Shown piece after piece: positions 6,025 to 7,744 of a stretch of 7,744 nucleotides of DNA; the first letter of the stretch is position 1, and every line of letters starts with the position of its first letter. The translations under genes were made by a program, and so were the position numbers. Origin of the DNA: Myxococcales bacterium (GTDB lineage: Bacteria; Myxococcota_A; Polyangia; Nannocystales; Nannocystaceae); NCBI GenBank assembly GCA_020431135.1, contig JAGQIT010000555.1, positions 1 to 7,744 on the forward strand, given 5' to 3'. The notes under the pieces are model-generated. The model searched no databases. It was given only the letters and a program-made list of their open reading frames with translations, and had not been told where the DNA came from.

Positions 6025-6648
6025 TCAGCCGACAGGCACCAGCGAGGTCGACGCGACGATCTCGATCCCCGCGGCGGCCATCTCAGCGATCGCCGCCGCG
6101 CCGTCCTCGGGCTGGAGGTTCACGGCCCGGCAGCCGTCGGCGACGAGCGACGTCTTGAAGCCGAGCGCAGCCGCGTCGAGGGCCGTGAACTTGACGCAGT
6201 AGTCGGTCGCCAGGCCCATGACGAAGACCTCGTCGACGCCCTGCGCCTTGAGGTAGTCGCCGAGCCCCGTCGCCCGCCGCTTGCCGTTGTCGAAGAAGCC
6301 CGAGTACGAGTCGACCGTCGCGTCCTGTCCCTTCGGGAAGACCTCCGTGAGCCCGTCGACGTCGAGGTCGGCGTGGAAGGCCGCGCCGGCGCTCCCCTGG
6401 ACGCAGTGGACCGGCCAGAGCACCTGGTCGAGCCCCTCGAGGTCGATGACCTCACCCGGGCGCCGCCCCTCGTGGTTGGCGGCGAAGGAGCCGTGGTCCG
6501 CCGGGTGCCAGTCCTGCGTGGCGACGACCAGCTCGAAGCGCGGGATCAGGCGGTTGGCGACCGCGACGACCGCGTCCCCCTCCGCCACCGCCAGCGCCCC
6601 GCCGGGCATGAAGTCATTTTGCAGGTCGACCAAGATCAGCGCCTTCAT
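6025..6648 (-). CDS. pncA: Nicotinamidase
   Basis: A 207-residue cytoplasmic amidase of the cysteine-hydrolase (isochorismatase-like) fold that converts nicotinamide to nicotinate and ammonia, feeding PncB upstream in the same operon. The catalytic triad is visible: D8 in ILVDLQNDF, K106 in FPKG, C151 in GLATDYCVKFT. Metal ligands are D46 and H48 in QDWHPADH, and H81 in LWPVHCVQGS. VDSYSGFFDN (112-121) and DGCRAVNLQPED (171-182) are also characteristic and match the E. coli PncA pattern. Length is normal for the family and the ATG has a full AGGAGG site. It ends at TGA 6025-6027, only 14 nt before the Smr gene. All expected catalytic and metal residues are present, so I expect an active enzyme; some homologues also hydrolyse pyrazinamide. 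Confidence 0.95.
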   Translation of the reverse strand: MKALILVDLQNDFMPGGALAVAEGDAVVAVANRLIPRFELVVATQDWHPADHGSFAANHEGRRPGEVIDLEGLDQVLWPVHCVQGSAGAAFHADLDVDGLTEVFPKGQDATVDSYSGFFDNGKRRATGLGDYLKAQGVDEVFVMGLATDYCVKFTALDAAALGFKTSLVADGCRAVNLQPEDGAAAIAEMAAAGIEIVASTSLVPVG

Positions 6649-6654
6649 CGCGCA

Positions 6655-6660
6655 CCTCCT
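6655..6660 (-). promoter_or_regulatory. Strong ribosome binding site of pncA
   Basis: AGGAGG, a full match to the anti-Shine-Dalgarno core, stands 6 nt before the ATG at 6648 in the 27-nt gap between nrtR and pncA. It fixes the pncA start and suggests strong independent initiation on the shared transcript. Confidence 0.8.
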
Positions 6661-6675
6661 CCATCACGTCGTGGT

Positions 6676-7365
6676 TCAGATCTCGAAGTTGAAGCCGCGC
6701 TTGACCAGCCGCCGGTAGCGGCGCTCGTCGAAGCGATAGAGCCGCGCCGCCCGATGGGCGACCCCCTCCTCGAACTCGTCGAGCTCGACGAGGAGCTCCA
6801 TCCCGAGGATCTTCTTGCGAAAATTCCGCTTGTCGAGCGGCCGCTCGAGGACGATCTCGTAGAGGGTCTGGAGCTCCGTGAGCGTGAACTTCTTCGGCAG
6901 CAGCTCGAAGCCGATCGGCTCGTAGCGGACCTTGTTACGCAGGCGTTCGCGGGCGACCTCGACGATCCGCGGGTGATCGAAGGCCAGCGGCGGCAGGTCG
7001 TCGAAGGCGAACCAGGCGGCGTCGCGGGCGTCCGTCGCCGCCTGGACCCGGTGATCCGCGAGGCGCACGAGCGCGTAGTAGGCGACGGTGACGACGCGGC
7101 CGCGGGGGTCGCGGTCGACGTCGCCGAAGGTGTAGAGCTGCTCGAGGTAGAGCTTATCGACGCCTGTCTCTTCGACCAGCTCGCGCCGGGCCGCGCTCTC
7201 GAGGTCCTCGCCCATGTGGACGAAGCCGCCCGGCAGCGCCCAGCGCCCGGCGAAGGGCTCGACGTCGCGCTCGATCAGGAGGATCTTCAGGGTCCGCTCG
7301 GCGACGCCGAAGACGACGCAGTCGACGGTCAGCGCGGGGCGCGGATACTCGTAGGTGTAGCTCAA
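6676..7365 (-). CDS. nrtR: NrtR-type Nudix protein with C-terminal winged helix (NAD regulator and/or ADP-ribose hydrolase)
   Basis: A 229-residue protein in two parts. Residues 1-145 are a Nudix domain with a complete Nudix box: G47, E53, R61-E62, E65-E66, G68, i.e. GX5EX7REUXEEXGU, preceded by ALPGG. Residues about 148-229 match the winged-helix DNA-binding domain of NrtR regulators (GFELLPKKFTLTELQTLYE, DKRNFRKKIL, then HRAARLYRFD). NrtR proteins repress NAD synthesis and salvage genes and respond to ADP-ribose; many of those regulators have a degraded Nudix box, while the box here keeps all key glutamates, so real hydrolase activity is possible. The TTG start overlaps the pncB stop (TTGA), suggesting translational coupling; pncA follows after 27 nt. 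Position between two nicotinamide-salvage genes fits regulation of its own operon. Whether it is mainly enzyme or repressor cannot be read from sequence. Confidence 0.88.
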   Translation of the reverse strand: MSYTYEYPRPALTVDCVVFGVAERTLKILLIERDVEPFAGRWALPGGFVHMGEDLESAARRELVEETGVDKLYLEQLYTFGDVDRDPRGRVVTVAYYALVRLADHRVQAATDARDAAWFAFDDLPPLAFDHPRIVEVARERLRNKVRYEPIGFELLPKKFTLTELQTLYEIVLERPLDKRNFRKKILGMELLVELDEFEEGVAHRAARLYRFDERRYRRLVKRGFNFEI

Positions 7366-7744
7366 TCTGCGCGCTCCTTGGCCGCCGCCGTGCGCTCGCG
7401 GGCCGCGTCGATCAGCGCCTCGCGCAGCCCGTGGAGCCGCGTCTCCAGCCCGACCGGGTAGGCCGCCGGCGCGTCGAGGCGGCGCGTCGCCGCGTCGAGG
7501 CCGGCGAGCTGCTCACGGGTCCGGGCCCGCATCTCCATCACCGTCGGCGACGTGTAGACACGCTCCCCCGCGCGGAAGATCGGCCGCAGCAGGTCCTCCG
7601 ACGCGCCGGCCATCGCCATCACGTCGCCGTCGCCGATCCCGACGCCCTCGGTCGACGCGCCGAGCCCCTCCTCGAAGATCAGGTCGCCGACGAACGCGCC
7701 GTCGCTGCCGCGGAAGCGGCGGACCTGCTGGACGCCGGGGTTCG
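7362..7744 (-). CDS. pncB: Nicotinate phosphoribosyltransferase, C-terminal part (5' end outside window)
   Basis: This enzyme converts nicotinate and PRPP to nicotinate mononucleotide in the cytoplasm, the committed step of the Preiss-Handler route to NAD. Only about the last 127 residues are here; the frame is open to the right edge and ends at TGA 7362-7364. Visible landmarks of the family's C-terminus are NPGVQQVRRF at the edge, DLIFEEGLG, LLRPIFRAGERVY (the 'LLRPVFRDG'-type segment) and YPVGLETRLHGLREALI near the end. An internal GTG at 7622 is not the start, because the conserved sequence continues upstream of it. It is the most upstream visible gene of a probable four-gene operon and overlaps the next start by 4 nt. 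The pairing with nicotinamidase downstream independently supports the call. The catalytic N-terminal part cannot be checked here. Confidence 0.88.
   Translation of the reverse strand, partial: NPGVQQVRRFRGSDGAFVGDLIFEEGLGASTEGVGIGDGDVMAMAGASEDLLRPIFRAGERVYTSPTVMEMRARTREQLAGLDAATRRLDAPAAYPVGLETRLHGLREALIDAARERTAAAKERAD
7374..7379 (-). promoter_or_regulatory. Ribosome binding site deciding the TTG start of nrtR
   Basis: AAGGAG on the minus strand lies 8 nt before the TTG at 7365, inside the pncB coding sequence. It is the main reason for choosing this non-standard start: the first ATG of the frame comes only at codon 51, inside the Nudix box, which would destroy the domain. Confidence 0.7.

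Noticed and set aside
5231..6202. Plus-strand 323-codon frame
   Set aside because: Antisense to the Smr gene and the end of pncA, both with clear catalytic motifs on the minus strand.
6373..7461. Plus-strand 362-codon frame, Asp/Glu/Val-rich and protein-like in composition
   Set aside because: Antisense to nrtR and the neighbouring gene ends; the minus-strand Nudix box and winged helix leave no doubt about the coding strand.
7362..7622. A separate 86-residue gene starting at GTG 7622
   Set aside because: Conserved nicotinate phosphoribosyltransferase sequence continues in the same frame to the window edge, so this is an internal codon of pncB.

Overview
This is a very GC-rich window (estimated by eye at over 70%), coded essentially on the minus strand, with GTG and TTG starts alongside ATG and strong GC preference at third codon positions. 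These traits, a large low-complexity Ala/Glu/Pro/Arg protein with YegP-type repeats, and Smr and NAD-salvage proteins of familiar delta-proteobacterial style suggest a member of the Myxococcota. That assignment is inference; no marker gene is present.

Right half (about 5192-7744): four minus-strand genes packed so tightly that they look like one operon, read right to left. They are the C-terminal part of nicotinate phosphoribosyltransferase (pncB, cut by the right edge), an NrtR-type protein (Nudix domain plus C-terminal winged helix) that overlaps pncB by 4 nt, nicotinamidase (pncA), and a Smr-domain protein with an unrecognised N-terminal domain. PncA turns nicotinamide into nicotinate and PncB turns nicotinate into nicotinate mononucleotide, so the block is a salvage route to NAD with its probable ADP-ribose-sensing regulator built in. 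The promoter lies outside the window.

Middle (4689-5191): about 500 bp with no gene I can support. It holds several near-perfect inverted repeats, including two back-to-back dyads directly in front of the next gene, and a 14-bp dyad (TGTCCCAAAAGACA) that recurs with one change at 122-135.

Left part (1-4688): one very long minus-strand reading frame. I translated it codon by codon from a GTG at 4688 to the left edge, 1562 codons without a stop. The N-terminal ~380 residues are tandem YegP/DUF1508-type repeats, including two ~108-residue modules that are clear copies of each other. Then come ~680 residues of acidic, Ala/Glu-rich low-complexity sequence and a Pro/Arg-rich basic segment with six copies of a TRP-hydrophobic motif. 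The C-terminus lies outside the window. Long open frames on the plus strand through this region are antisense shadows of it.
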